Counted from the stretch's first letter, positions 31,547 to 43,659 are shown. The stretch: 64,000 nucleotides of DNA from Ceriagrion tenellum (GCA_963169105.1 OY720637.1:59976964-60040963); one strand, 5' to 3'. Notes: generated from the sequence alone by a model not told the origin. Numbers and translations: made by a program.

Positions 31547-33470
31547 CTACCGCTCATTTCCCAGCACTACCTGAGATTGGTTGACTGCAGCACTCCATCC
31601 TTCCCTGTCTAATGCTAGTTCCCTTACCTCCTGGTATCTCATACTGTGCGTTTTTCTCTTTATTCGGTCCATGAACTTATTTCTTGGTCTTACTCTGTGG
31701 ACTTCTGCTTCTATTTTACCTTCAATTATGTTCCTCACAAACACATTGTGTCTCAAGGTGTGTCCAATCCGTCTCGTCCTTCTCTTCTGTATGGTGTTCC
31801 ATGCAGTACCTTCCTCTTCTACTATCCTGGACACTTGGTCATTTCTTATTTTGTCCGTCCATTTTATCTTCAGCACCCTCCTCCAGCACCAGGTTTCGAA
31901 GGCTTCTATTCCTTTCTGGTCAGCTTTTCCACAGGTCCGTGCTTCCGATCCATAGTGTACTACGCTCCACACGATTTGCTGTTTCCTGGTTTGTAGTCCT
32001 ATCTTCTTTGAGCACGACAGCTGTCTTTTTCCCACGGACGCCGTCTTAGCTTGGGCTATTCTCTGCTTGATGTCCATTGTATGTACTTCTTACGTCCCAC
32101 GTGATGGTACTGCCGAGATAGGTGAAGGAATCCACTTGATCTAGTTCCTCTCCTCTCAGTGTGACTTCTGCATTCAGCTTCTCTCTTCCGTATACCATGA
32201 TTTTAGTCTTCATCTTCTATATATATAAAAACGAATGTATGTCTATCTGTATGTCTGTCTGTCCTGTATGCATTACTACAGTTTAAATCCTATCGTGCTG
32301 AAATTTGGCCGAGTAATAAATAGTTCAAGGCAGGAGGAAAGTTGTAGGCTACTTTAAAATGATCTCAGGTACGAATAGGATTTTGTGCAGTGGTTTCATT
32401 TTTTACTTTTTTAAATTATTTCCGCTCAAGATAGAGAGTTGGAATTTTTTTATTAAATGTCTGAAAGAATGAAGTTTTTAATTCTTTCAATTAATTATCC
32501 TTTTCACTTCGTAATTGAGTGAAAATTGCGTTTTTAGCTGCAGAAACACATTTTTCTGTGAAATCAACAATACCATATTCGCTTGACAACCAGGTTTCGG
32601 TCATTGCTGTTGGAATTTATATTGTTTAGTTGTGCCGATTAGGAATGCTAAGCATTGGGATTTGTGCAGCGGTTAATTATTTCGCTTTTTAAAACAACTT
32701 TAACTAAAGATAGAGAGTTGAAATTCATTTTATCACATACCCGAAAGCATGATACTACTAAAATTAATGGTATCATGCCCGAAAGAAAGAAGTTTCTCTC
32801 TTTTCAATCGATTTTCTTTTACGCATTTTCCTTGACAACCAAATAAACAAACAAAAATAAACGTTAAATCAAATCTTAATTAACGAAAATGAAATTCTGA
32901 ATAGCTACTCAACAAGTAAGTACTCGAATTATGTACTTAACTATAATGTTCTTTTAGCCTGGCTGTGCAGGTAGTATGGTTACAGTAAAGGGTTTCAAAA
33001 AATTGTCTCTCTACTCTATGTTAAACAAGTTTTACAAATTTCATTTTTTTAATTTGACCATGTTATTTTTTATCATTCTGTTAATTTTTCAGTCATATGA
33101 CTTATAATTATTATTGTTCATGGGATATATTGTCACATTGTTTACTTACTATTTTCTCACAATTGTATAGATGCTCTGCAGAAGAAAACATTAATTTAAT
33201 AAAACAATTACTTGAAATGTAGTCTGTTATCGCAACTACTTACTAACTCCTCTCCTCTTATATAAAGAGTTTTGAAGGAAGTATGATCCCGAGCAACGCC
33301 GGGTAATTCAGCTAGTCTTTTATACTTTCATGTTGTATTCTTGGAGAACTTGGTCCATTACGTTTAGTGACCTTTGAAGGTCGTCGCGATTTCAAGCTGT
33401 GACTGCGATATCATCTGAGAAGCGGAGCATGCTTATTCCTTCTTCGTTTATCATCTTCCCGCTGAAGCCA
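31547..33470 (-). pseudogene. RTE-like LINE (copy 3), split by a Helitron-like insertion
   Basis: Minus strand, 5' to 3': GKMINEEGISMLRFSDDIAV (33470-33390; catalytic FADD-type motif reads FSDD), LQEYNMKV near 33325, then after the insertion KMKTKIMVYGREKLNAEVTL (32216 down), DQVDSFTYLGSTITWDVRST, and a 176-aa open stretch (32077-31547) with KIGLQTRKQQIVWSVVHYGS, EAFETWCWRRVLKIKWTDKI and LALDREGWSAAVNQS. Stops and a frameshift make it non-functional. Confidence 0.7.
32217..33316 (+). mobile_element. Helitron-like element inside the RTE LINE
   Basis: Starts CTATATATATAAAAACGAAT with TGTATGTCTGTCTGTCC. Ends GAGCAACGCCGGGTAATTCA then GCTAGT. LINE codons on the two sides rejoin (NMKV and KMKTKIMVYG), which fixes the insertion. 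CTT is present at both junctions (32214-32216 and 33317-33319) and may be chance. No ORF above 63 aa. Confidence 0.5.
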
Positions 33471-33764
33471 ATTTCTTGTGCTTCTTTTGATGGCAGTATT
33501 ACTCAGAAAATCTCGGCTCTGCTGCGCGTCAACCGTCGCGCAGACGTTCAATGTCCCCAAAACCTGGTCAAGGTTAGATAAATGAAGCACCTATTTAGGA
33601 GATACCGATTGCTGAATTGGTGAGAGTGAAGGTTAAGGAGTCGAGAGCCACACGGCAGGTGAGTATGCACTCGCACAGGTGCAGGGTCGTTCGATTCGTC
33701 GTATCCGTGGCTCTGTCGATATAGTTCCTCGCAGCTGTTCCCCCCACACTGCCGCGTTCAGTGT

Positions 33765-34270
33765 ATAATAATAATAATAATGTTTATTGCTCCAAAATAA
33801 TAATTACAGAAAAAATACAAAGAATACATAATTAGATATTTGGAGCTTTAGGTAACCTATAAGGCGAACCTGTGTTGAGGTTACCATCAATTAGAACTAC
33901 GACCATACATTGTTACATTTAGTACAAGAGAAAAAAAAATTATAAATACCAACTTTTCAAATGAATTCCTTTTAACAGTATGTTTACAAAAATAATAATT
34001 TTATTTAGCAAAATAATTTTATTTAACAAAATATGTCTTCGATTTTTTTCAAAAGTAAATAGCCAGTTTTTAACATCTTTTAAAAAAGAAGCAAGATTAG
34101 GTGCACATTTGTACTCAGAAGGTAGTATGTTATACATTTTAGGCCCAATATATAAAAAACTTCGCCTTTACAGAGGCAATTTGGGCCTCGGCCAAGGTGT
34201 CAATATACTGCGAAAATTCCATAAACCTGGCCTATTTGAGACAGGAATTTTAGCACCTTGAGACAGGAAT
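33765..34270 (-). pseudogene. Jockey/CR1-type LINE 3' end with (ATT)n tail
   Basis: The minus strand encodes GLWNFRSILTPWPRPKLPL, then IYNILPSEYKCAPNLASFLK and DVKNWLF, the extreme C-terminus of many LINE reverse transcriptases. It runs into a short UTR and a (TTA)n microsatellite tail at 33765-33782. Confidence 0.65.
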
Positions 34271-34504
34271 TTATAGCACCTGAATTTGAATTTATTCACT
34301 GAGCATTTCCCAACATTTGCACGCCCGAGGAAAGTCTGTGAATATGCGTCGCCAGCCATCATTTCAAATGCACAAATGCACAGACAAATCATCAAAAAAG
34401 TTGGGCATCCTATTTTTCATGTTAATTTCATTTAAATTTCGATTAGGTCTCTCCCGATATTCGAACCCGCATTCGCCAACCGCCGGTCAGGCGCGTTAGC
34501 CGAC

Positions 34505-35385
34505 AAAGAAACAACCCTTAAATCCATGAAACCATCGTAAGATATGGTGTATTTCAGCAGGGCTCAATACGAAAAAGATACTTCTAGAAAATATTTCGAG
34601 GTAGTTTTTAGTGAAATATCATATCACCCGGAAAGAAATGAATTTTATCTCATTTTAAGGAAACAACACACATCACCCTTCAACAGATTCCAAAAATTCA
34701 ACCCCTTACCACATTACTTTCGGAGTTATTTGCCGATAAATACCAGCCCTTTCTACGTGGGAAATGGTACGTGTATGCGCTCTAGAGGGACCAAATTTTA
34801 AAAAATAAGGAATTTATAAGACCTATATCTTGTCATAAAATTTAAAGTGTGTAATTTGTAATTTTTCTCCACTATTTTTTTAAAAATAAATCATTCCCTC
34901 GCCATAGTAATTCCTTCGGGATCACAAAAACTACTTTCCGAGATTTTTGACAAAAATTCCAGCCTTTTACGTGGGAAATGGTACCTGTATGATCTACATA
35001 ATGGCCATTTTTTTTAAATAAGGAATTTATAACACCTTTATCTCGTCAAAAGCTTAACAATGAGTAGTTTTTATGCTTTCTCAGCTCCTTTGTAAAATAA
35101 ACCATGTAGTGACAGCAGTAAATTTTTGAGGATCGTAAGAAAATCCTTCTGTTGTTAAGGAGTTTTTTTAAGTGACGCGGAAATAAGTCAAATTAAAGAC
35201 TTTTGTTGACATATTTAATTAATTAATTCGAATTTCAGTCGCATAAAAGTATATTATTGCATCATTAATAATGCAATATTTAATTCATGCTTCATACAGC
35301 CTCTGAAATTGAAACGTATAGTTCGAATATGGTCTCCATTATGACTAAGGAACTATGTCGCTCAAAAATACCTTAGTCTTTGTCT
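34505..35385 (-). mobile_element. TTAA-type MITE (copy 2) with internal duplication
   Basis: Reverse complement of the 13.06-13.62 kb element: it begins TAAGGTATTTTTGAGCGACA on the minus strand near 35385 and contains TGGTCTCCATTATGACTAAG-type blocks. The CTACGTGGGAAATGGTACGT segment occurs twice (34754 and 34969), so the interior has a tandem duplication of about 215 bp. The left boundary near CCCTTAAATCC is approximate. Confidence 0.5.
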
Positions 35386-35599
35386 TATCATCTTTATCTC
35401 CTGATATCCCTACCTCCTGCGCGCTATCATTGACTTCGTTAGCTCGGCCGTCTGGTGAACTTTCGCTAAATTATCTCCAAATCTGACTTCATCAGTTGCT
35501 CCTTCACCGTCACCTGCTCACATTTTACTTACGCCTTTTCTTCAGAGATAATATTTAAAAGCAAAAGCCATTGCAAGTTCATCCATTTTTTAAAAAAGT

Positions 35600-35990
35600 A
35601 TTCTACCGGTTAAGGTACGTTGTATTGAATGTCAGAGAATCTCCTCCCGGTTTTCTACACTTTCAGGGGCCTATCTCGCTCTAGTATATCCTTTTTCGCC
35701 TAAGCATACGATCTACCCTTCTTCATTCCGTCCATGAAACCTATTCTCTTTCTTCCCCTTCCCCGCTTGTCCAACATCCTTCCCTCTATCACATTGTTGA
35801 GTAATCCATCGCCCTTTATTACATCCTCCAGCCACCTACTCTGCCTATCCCAGATTTCATTCAGAAGTTTCCTTTCCTCACCCACCATCTCAAGCGGTTC
35901 CTCGTTATGTCTTCCTCTCCGTCCACCTCACCTCCTCCTTTTCCACCTTCGTCACCCACATCATCGAACGTAAAAAGATAAACTTTCGCA
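35600..35990 (-). pseudogene. LINE family L-A, 3' end (copy 5)
   Basis: Minus-strand frame: MVGEERKLLNEIWDRQSRWL, EDVIKGDGLLNNVIEGRMLD and GRGRKRIGFMDGMKKGRSYA. The 3' UTR ends in CTTAACCGGTAGAATAC at 35600. Few disruptions, so relatively young. Confidence 0.7.
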
Positions 35991-37185
35991 AAATTCAGCA
36001 AGGACTCTGAGGGAAACACTGCATGCTTTTATGTTCCGTATAGAAGTTAGCTGTCTCTGCTAGGAATCAAAGTCATTTTGTACTTCTTCCGCTGGTTGGC
36101 TCTCCTTTAGCTTTCAATCAGAAATAAAAATACTTTTTCACTCGGAGATTTCTGAGTTCTGTCGGGTCGAGCTAGCCTAGGCTCGAACTAGAAATGAGAG
36201 CAAACCCCTCTAGGTTTTTATAATAGGGCTTCGAATTGGGTTGCGTAAATGAGGGCAAGCTTTTGCGAGTTTGCTCTTACCCACTACATTTCCCGAGGCA
36301 TAATAATTAAAAGATTATGCCAGTCAGCCATGAAAAACTTGCTTCGTTTGATGATTTGCAGGAATTCGCTCCGAGGTGCATAGAGAATGGTGCGCTCTTA
36401 CATTAGGGAGGCCTATATTTGAGTGCAGCTAGTGTTTTTTACTCCTGGTGTAAGTATTAGAGTACTGAGTAGTAAGACAAAACATGGAGGAGATCGGTTA
36501 CAATTGTTTATGTATGTCAAGACGTATAAAGGAGCGAAAATTTTTCACCCGAGAATAAAGAAAATAAAAACTAATATTCAGTTAGATTTAAAAGATCTAT
36601 GCATAGAGAAACTGTGATTGGCAAAATATCAATATGCACCAACTATTATAAAGGAAATAGTTTACTGTAAAGAACGAGGATGGCATGATTGTTATTATGT
36701 ATGTACTTAAGTTACTATGCCATCTTGTTGTGTTTGTTTGTTGTTGCTATAGGCAGAAACAGTCGGGCGTTATAATAGAGGTGACATATTGTATTACACA
36801 CACTTCTCTGGTTCTGAAATGAAGAGATAATGACATAACTAGGGGAAACTCACAGTTAATACGTACGAGGTCGACAATAGAGTCTATTTCTTGGCGTAAA
36901 TTGAGTGTGTAACGTAAATGGTCAGTCCAAATTCAAAGACCAACAACTTTTTCCAAAAATGATTGACCCACTGTAATAAGATTTATTCATCCCAAAACAA
37001 ATTAAGAAGAGTTATTGTTTAAATATTTCTTTTAATGAAATAGCTGTTTGCTATGAGTATATGATTTAATTGTATAAACAATTCGCAATCATATTTTATC
37101 ATATAAAATATTCACAGTTATTTATACAATTCACCAGTTGTGAGAGGAAACGTCTCACACCAAATCTTTGGTCTATTATCACAAA
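35991..37185. other. Non-coding stretch
   Basis: A 64-aa ORF at 36423-36617 is unrecognised. Otherwise nothing. Confidence 0.3.
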
Positions 37186-37535
37186 ATTATCTGAGACTCG
37201 GGCTTCGAAGTTCTATCATCGGTCCTAAATAACATTCACTCGTGGTGTAGGGAGTGTGGGTTGGAAATGATTCGTTGAAAATGCACCAAAATACACTTCT
37301 TGCGGACATCATCGTACAAACGCCAAATCTACACTTTGGATGGATGGAGATAGAGAAGAAAGATGGACATTAAGTCTTCAGATGAAGTCAGATACCTTGT
37401 AATTTCCTTAACTTCAGATATCATGGAGAACACACATTCAAAACATATGCGGCACAGCATTAAAGAAACTAGGATTCATTAAGCAAATAATAGGAAGGTC
37501 CTCGGATGAAAAATTAATGGGAGGTGTTACTGGGA
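37186..37535 (+). pseudogene. CR1-like LINE RT fragment
   Basis: Nucleotide match to 9660-9960 and 5380-5460: TTCGAAGTTCTATCATCGGT, AAATGCACCAAAATACACTT, GCGGCACAGCATTAAAGAAA and AATAGGAAGGTCCTCGGATG. It encodes the RT segment after the catalytic motif, interrupted by frameshifts. Truncated by the MITE that follows. Confidence 0.65.
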
Positions 37536-37952
37536 CCAGTAAGCCATGGCAACTCAACAAGCGTTATTCGATAAATTTATTGGTTTGAAAAATGGCTTCA
37601 TAACGTATGGAATGGAGTAATGAGCTCCATATGTAGCCAAGATGGCGAACGGACGATGATCCGCTTGGAGTTTTAATTAGTTCATAAAAGAGCTGTTTAG
37701 ATACGAAAGGCCTGTTTGTTTACTATGACTGAATAATTATCATGTGCATTAGCAATTACTCATAGGATAAACCACTATAAATTTTATCTAGCGATGGAAG
37801 ATTAGATCAAACATTCAAAGCCATTAACTATTGGTTGATAAGTTATGAAACCGGTAGGTGTGTTACTGCCACCCGAATATTTTCAATTAGCTCCATAACT
37901 TCGTGGATCTTATAACTATTGATTCCCTAACTAAAAGTTCGTGCACTCGGCC
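37536..37952 (+). mobile_element. TAA/TTA-type MITE (copy 3)
   Basis: Diverged relative of 28033-28494: GTAGCCAAGATGGCGAACGG, GATCTTATAACTATTGATTC and the right end TTCGTGCACTCGGCCA. The left end has lost its terminal GGCC repeat. Confidence 0.5.
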
Positions 37953-38532
37953 ATAGTTCGTCCATTCCTTCGTGCTGACGAAAGGAATCTAAGGAAAGAG
38001 CAGAGATTACCGATGTGGTTGTTATTTAGGGGCTCAGGGTAGAGTTTGATGATGTAAAGCCTTAGCTATTAGTTGCCATGAAAATTCATCGAAGACTTCC
38101 TTGGAAACCATATAAAAACAAACCACGGCAAATTGACCTCGAATCAAATCCTTTCCCCTTGGTCCTGTTATGGTCTTCGTTTACATCAAGTCTCAAACTA
38201 CTAAACTCTCCACTAGATGCCTTTTATACTTGGCTCTTTGGTCGGCGATCTTCTTTATTTCCTTCCCAAAATTACAAAAAATTAGTTTATAACCGTGTAA
38301 TTTCCGAAATAAAACTTACATTTTTCGGCTGTTAAGTGGGTATTAAAATCGGTCCTGAGATGTCTCTGGCCAAACCCCCGTCTCGGAAACATTTCCGCAC
38401 GATTAATATTCAGATACATAATGTTTATACGTCTCAAAGACCTTGAGAAAATGTGATGAGGAATGGCGGGATGGGTGTTGACTTCTATTTTCTCTGCCGC
38501 TTGTATAATTTTTTAACCGTTCCCTCTTTACC
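37953..38532. other. Non-coding; unassigned 85-aa ORF
   Basis: The plus-strand ORF 38078-38335 has no recognisable feature. Confidence 0.25.
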
Positions 38533-38837
38533 AATCATGGACCATAGCTATTTCCATAAACGTGGTATGTTCTTTGTATATTGTGATCCAGTATGGCATG
38601 AATTAGGGATGCCACATCAACTTCGATGTATCGGACTACTCGATGTTTTTTGGCCGAGACATCGAAAATATCGAGTGTTAAAATAATCCGATGAAAATTG
38701 AGTGAGTCGTGAGTACTTTTATAAACATCGAAAAATCGACTACTCGATGTTTTTAGTCGATATAGTATTCCTAAATCATGGAACCTAGTTGTTTCCATGC
38801 AAATCAAATGTTCTTTGCGTATACCTATCGATCCACT
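38533..38837. repeat. hAT-like MITE between direct repeats
   Basis: TAGGGATGCCACATC (about 38604) and its approximate inverse GTATTCCTA (ending about 38773) enclose a CGATGTTTTT-rich core. About 60 bp on each side are related (38533-38594 and 38776-38837; both have AATCATGGA and ATGTTCTTTG), so the locus itself is a small duplication. Confidence 0.4.
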
Positions 38838-41098
38838 GTTATTCATCAAGTTCGAAAATTGTGCGACAAAACTCCTGTATTATTCATCTCAAAAGCTATT
38901 CTCCACCGGATATTTCTTGTTACTTTCTTAACTTTGCTATTCGTGAATTAAAACTTTTCGCTTCTGCCGACTTTGTCTTCAGTATTTAAGCTCGCAGAAC
39001 TATTAAATCTGTTCTGTAGTGGGCATATCATGTGCCAATTAAGGTCAATTTATCCTGGAATCTCGGTTCAGTCTGGAGTGATCCTGATTATGTCTAGAAT
39101 TCCGATTTCCAACCTTATTAATCCAAGTGAATGCTGACGTAATATCGTAAACATGGAATAAAACACACATAAGGGGTTGCTATGTACGTATTGGAGAGAG
39201 AGATTGTTGGGTGGTTTTTCTGATGACTGTACGAGAGACTGAATGAGAATTGAGAAGAATAAAATAAGTGTAAAGTGTTATGAAATAATTTAATTCAATC
39301 GCTTCGACACGTCAATGCCTGCATTGTAATCAACGGTGTCCAGCTCAGGAGTGGAATTGAGCAGAGTCAACTACATTCCGCCACAAAAATTACTTGATAG
39401 TTGTTGTCGCGGCATGTAGATGGCTCTGGAATTGAGTATTGTTTTGCGGCACCTATTTTTTTCCCGTAACCGTGAATAGTGCCGCTCGTTTAGACCATCA
39501 AGCGAGAAAACTGTCCCGGGCCCTGCGTTTTGTAAGCGGAGCCCAGAACAGTTGCCTCGCGACAACTAGGCCAGGGCCCTAGTGCCTCCTTATCTGAGAG
39601 AAGTGATGTTGCATTGTTGAATGTTGCATTTGGTCGAAAACTCCCATAGTTCAATTCGTAGCCCGAGTGAATTTTTATTATATGTTCATATTTTTTTATA
39701 TTTCAGTAAGATTCTTTAGTTTGGAGAGGCATTTCAGCCGATTCAATTCAACCTGAAGCAAATACTCAGCATCGAAACCCAGAAATCAATAAATCACTAT
39801 CCTCGAGAACATAATTAATATTTCTATTGACCTGCGTCAAATCCAACTCAGGTTCCTCTTATCATTCTCATAAATTTTCTTATAATTTTTAACTTGAAAA
39901 CGTGAACCGTTTGTCGGCAACAATGTGAAGAAGATATAATCCGAAACGCCTCTCGCAGAAATTTAAGAAAATATTGTTTCGACGCTCATTTCATACCATA
40001 ACGACCAACTCGTTGTAACGATATGGTATTGTGTCACTATATATATAGCCATATATGTAAACATATGATGTAATGTCTTCTATAAATAGTTCCCAATAAG
40101 AAGCATTTCCGAAGGTCTTAATATTTGATTACGACAACCAAATTCTTCACATAAATGTGCCAAGTCTTTAGCAAGCAAAAGACTTTAACTGCTCGAATAA
40201 ACGTAAACGTAAACTGCTCGAATATTCGAGCAGTTTACCTTCATAAGTTTTAGAGATATTACTATTTATTATTACAGAAAGGCCTTTTTCTGTAATTCCG
40301 TATATGCTCCGTTAATACTGCACCTACAGTGATAAATGAGGTATCATTTTAAACGCTGAATCACCGGCTTCTGACGAAAAATACAACCTCAATCTCAAAA
40401 TTCACTATTTACCCATTAATTTGACTTAAAAGTTTCGATTTTTCCATGTCGATTACTCGCACGAGGTATATCACTTCCACACATTTTTTTTATTCTAAAC
40501 TTCAAAAAAAGGTTTAAAATGAAAATAGTACGAAATGCACATAGTGATTGTACATGGGTGAATGGTCATCTGGTAAGTCAATGCAATTAAAACTTTTTGA
40601 TTTCATATTTATATGATATTCGCTTACAAAAATAGTTTGTAAACATTTATGAACATAACTTGCTCATGCATACATCCCGTTCAATGTTATCATCATATAT
40701 ATTATTTCTCCAAGGTGTTTTTTTGTCCCAAGGCCATAACTCTCATAATTCTTCATCAAAATCAATTATTCAAACATCGTTTTAATGCTTATGTTCCCCA
40801 CTATTGACGAAAAATAGACAAATGGTTTAAAATTAAAGTTTTTGTTAACATTTTTTTTAAAATGATCAAAAATTAACAATGCCATCTGTTGACAATATAA
40901 TCAACCAATATGTTGGCTATGGTTACGTGCTCAACAGACTGTAGGAGGCGCCATCTATTAACACATCGTTTAGTTAGATTGCTTAAATTCTCATGCAATC
41001 AGTGTGACCGTTTACGTTTATGCTATGTATCTTTAACACAATTATAAATAACAAAATTGTCCATGGGAAGAAATAGGTAGAAGAACAGGCAGGAAGAA
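38838..41098. other. Long AT-rich stretch without genes
   Basis: Nothing assignable. A somewhat GC-richer patch at 39340-39590 holds only a 64-aa unassigned ORF. Confidence 0.3.
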
Positions 41099-41146
41099 AC
41101 AGGAAGAAGCTGTATACTGTGCGAAATATTCGCACGGGTCAGCTAG
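41099..41146 (+). repeat. Helitron-like 3' end with hairpin
   Basis: GTGCGAAATATTCGCAC forms a clean hairpin immediately before GGGTCAGCTAGT, the terminal hairpin plus CTAG arrangement of Helitron-type elements. The matching 5' end was not identified. Confidence 0.5.
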
Positions 41147-42309
41147 TTACTATTTATTGCCGTAGTTACACGAAAAATTTAATGGGCCAGATTTTACTCA
41201 GCCGTTGAAGGGCGACTCTTGGACATTTAAATCCGGCGTTTAAAGGATGAACTTTTCAGGTTATATCTTTCCATGTTTCTCAGCAGCAAGTTTATTATCC
41301 TGCTGCCGTTGTCTTCATCGCATGATATTGCAACCCTGTTCATGAAGAGATCTATATGGGAAAATGTAACACCATCAGGACGCGTGAGGCAGATGAATGT
41401 GGAACGCGCCCTATCCCAGCAGAGAGAGCGTTGCAATGAATGGTTGCCTAGGAATATTGAAGTAGGAAATGTAAGCAGAAGAGTGGCTAGCTCCTTCATT
41501 CGACGGACTGTGCATAGAGATGGGTTAATTATCGTGATATTCATTCGCTGTAAATTATCGAGGTAAATTACGGTTATTTAAAAAAATAATCTTCATTTTC
41601 CTGTAACTTAAAATTTGTAGATATTAAAAGCTATATAGGGATATAATCGGAATGGCAATATCAAGAACCAGGGATTAACGTCATTTTAACTATTACTGTT
41701 TGTACGCTTAAGTACTTGAAATTAATAAAAATGTAAAAATAAATGCAGTAGCCACGCGCAAGTTGGCCTTCTTTTGTCATTGCATGAGACATTTTCGGTC
41801 AAATAATTTAAGCGATATCTCTACAAATATTCCATGAGAAAAAAATTTTGAAATGAATTACATGTGCTTTAATGTATAATTGAGCCTGTAGGTAATATTT
41901 GTAGACTTTTGGTCAACAAAAACATTTTTGGAATATATCAGTATGAGAAATATCTAAAACATGGGTGAATTTTCCAGAAAATTAACCTAATATTCGGTGA
42001 TTTTCGTGGGCTGCGGTTAAATTACGGAAAATAGCATTTGAATTTACGGAAATTACCGGGGTAACCTTCAAAATGGCCATCTCTAGGTGTGCAGCTGTAG
42101 GCTGGTTTTCAAGATACTTAGCTTATGTCCAGGTGGAACTCGTATCTGAACGCCACCCACTCCAACATTTCCAAAGCCTCCATAAGGTTCAATTCGCTGC
42201 ACTGGCGAAATTTTGGGATATACCGTAGATTGTTTTATAAACCTAATCGGACTATCCGTACCTAATTGAATAAATTTCACCCGAACATCGGCTTAAGCCC
42301 GGCGCACAC
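41147..42309. other. Non-coding; unassigned opposing ORFs
   Basis: ORFs of 97 aa (plus, 41273-41566) and 105 aa (minus, 41227-41544) overlap. Neither is recognised, and no confident splice pair was found. Confidence 0.25.
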
Positions 42310-42312
42310 TTA

Positions 42313-43389
42313 AGGCCAGCGCACACCTATCCTCCCGCCTTCGTCCGGCTTCCGTCCGCTTCCTACCGTTTTTTTTTCGAAGAGTGCGCATACTACGCCG
42401 TCCGCCTCCGTCCGCCAAAACCGAACGACAATGGACTTGGGCCCGTTGTCTCCGGGAGGAGACTGGCGGAAGCCTGCGCATACGATTCCTGCCGGCTTCC
42501 GTCCGCCTCCGACCGCCCGTTCGCATCCGCCAAATATTCTCGACCGAGAATTCCGGGAGGAGCGGACGGAAGCGGGGAGGAATAGTATGCACCAACTCGC
42601 GGAATGACCCGTATTTCAATTATCCATATATTTTGGGAGGGAGGAAGCGGACTGAGGCGGGAGGACAAGTGTGCGCTGGACTGTTCCATTGTCGTACGGT
42701 TTTGGCGGACTGAGGCGGATGGAGACCGGGAGGAATAGTATGCACAGGCTTCGGTCCGTCTCCTCCCGGAGACTACGGACCCAAGGCCGTGTTCCAATCC
42801 GATATTATGCACACTTCGTACCGTTATGTGCTCTTTTCGATAGTCATTTTCCGGATGTGACGTCGTATAGTGCGGTTCCAATCCGTTAGAGCGCATCATG
42901 GCTAGGGCGCTAGTGCACATAGAAGGTAAGTGTATGACGACGCGCCCTTTTGCGCCCTAAGAATGTCCCATTCGTGAATAATGCGAATTTCCAAGGTGAT
43001 GTCTTGCGATAAATTACAATTCTGAGTGACCAATGGATGTTCTTCTGATATACTAGGGACAGACGAAAGGATAATACAATTCATCGGCCTGAGGAGGAAA
43101 TACACATACCAACTTACGGGTCGAGGTGGTTCTGATATAGTTCCGACATTGGACACTGGGAGACATTGGCGCTGGCTACCTTAAGAGCAGAAGTGCGTAA
43201 AGTACAGGATAGGGCATAAGGGCGTAAGTGCATAGGGTGCACCCTACGGATTGGAACACGGCCCAAGTCCACTGTCGTACGGTTTTGGCGGACGGAGGCG
43301 GACGGCGTAGTGTGCGCACCCCTCGGAAAAAAACGGGAGGAAGCGGACGGAAGCCGAACGGAGGCGGGAGGATAGGTGTGCGCTGGCCT
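42313..43389. mobile_element. TTA-flanked long-TIR element (Harbinger-like)
   Basis: TTA (42310-42312 and 43390-43392) flanks AGGCCAGCGCACACCTATCC and its inverse GATAGGTGTGCGCTGGCCT. Inverted homology extends about 135 bp inward, through CCGTCCGCCAAAACCG. The GC-rich interior is built of CGGACGGAGGCGG-like repeats, so its apparent ORFs (108-175 aa) are not genes. A second element is nested inside. Confidence 0.65.
42785..43263. mobile_element. Nested TIR element
   Basis: Ends GGCCGTGTTCCAATCCG and CGGATTGGAACACGGCC are perfect inverted repeats. CAA lies on both sides (42782-42784 and 43264-43266), and removing the element restores a continuous outer TIR, GGACCCAAGTCCACTGTCG. The exact TSD length (3-5 bp) is ambiguous because of shared C residues. 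479 bp, non-autonomous. Confidence 0.65.
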
Positions 43390-43478
43390 TTAGCCTGTGG
43401 TGTCTGCTTCTCAAACCCAACCTATTTTATTCAGAAATATTCATTGGTATCCAGCGAGACATTGCGGAACATCATCGT

Positions 43479-43659
43479 GAATTGTAAAAGAAAAAAAAAC
43501 TTTGTAATGTCCTCTCGTTTATTTATTTGTACAACGCGTTTCAACGCTTAAAGCGTCATCATCAGGTACAATGAATGATGACGATTTAAACGTCAAAACG
43601 CGTTGTATATACAAATAAATAACTGAGAGGACATTACAAAGTTTTTTCTTTTACAATTC
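43479..43659. mobile_element. Fold-back element with hammerhead-like apex (about 63-bp arms)
   Basis: Arms 43479-43541 and about 43596-43659 pair as GAATTGTAAAAG, CTTTGTAATGTCCTCTC and TTATTTATTTGTA..ACGCGTTT with a few mismatches. The loop carries the best hammerhead-like core in the window, on the minus strand. Confidence 0.65.
43530..43608 (-). ncRNA. Hammerhead-ribozyme-like motif (type III layout)
   Basis: Minus strand: stem III 5' strand TACAACGCGT (ending in U16.1), H17 = T, a hairpin TGACGTTTAAATCGTCA, CTGATGA (43565-43559), one extra T, stem II GACGC/GCGTT with loop TTTAA, GAAA (43542-43539), then CGCGTTGTA closing stem III. All invariant core letters are present. The deviations are the single extra base before stem II and unpaired sequence between the first hairpin and the core. 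Activity is unproven. Confidence 0.45.

Noticed and set aside
31581..32049. Plus-strand ORFs of 116-124 aa
   Set aside because: Antisense shadows of the minus-strand RTE-like LINE.
42293..42920. Overlapping ORFs of 108-175 aa in the GC-rich block
   Set aside because: They are translations of inverted CGGACGGAGGCGG repeats in a TIR element, open in several frames at once, with no domain.
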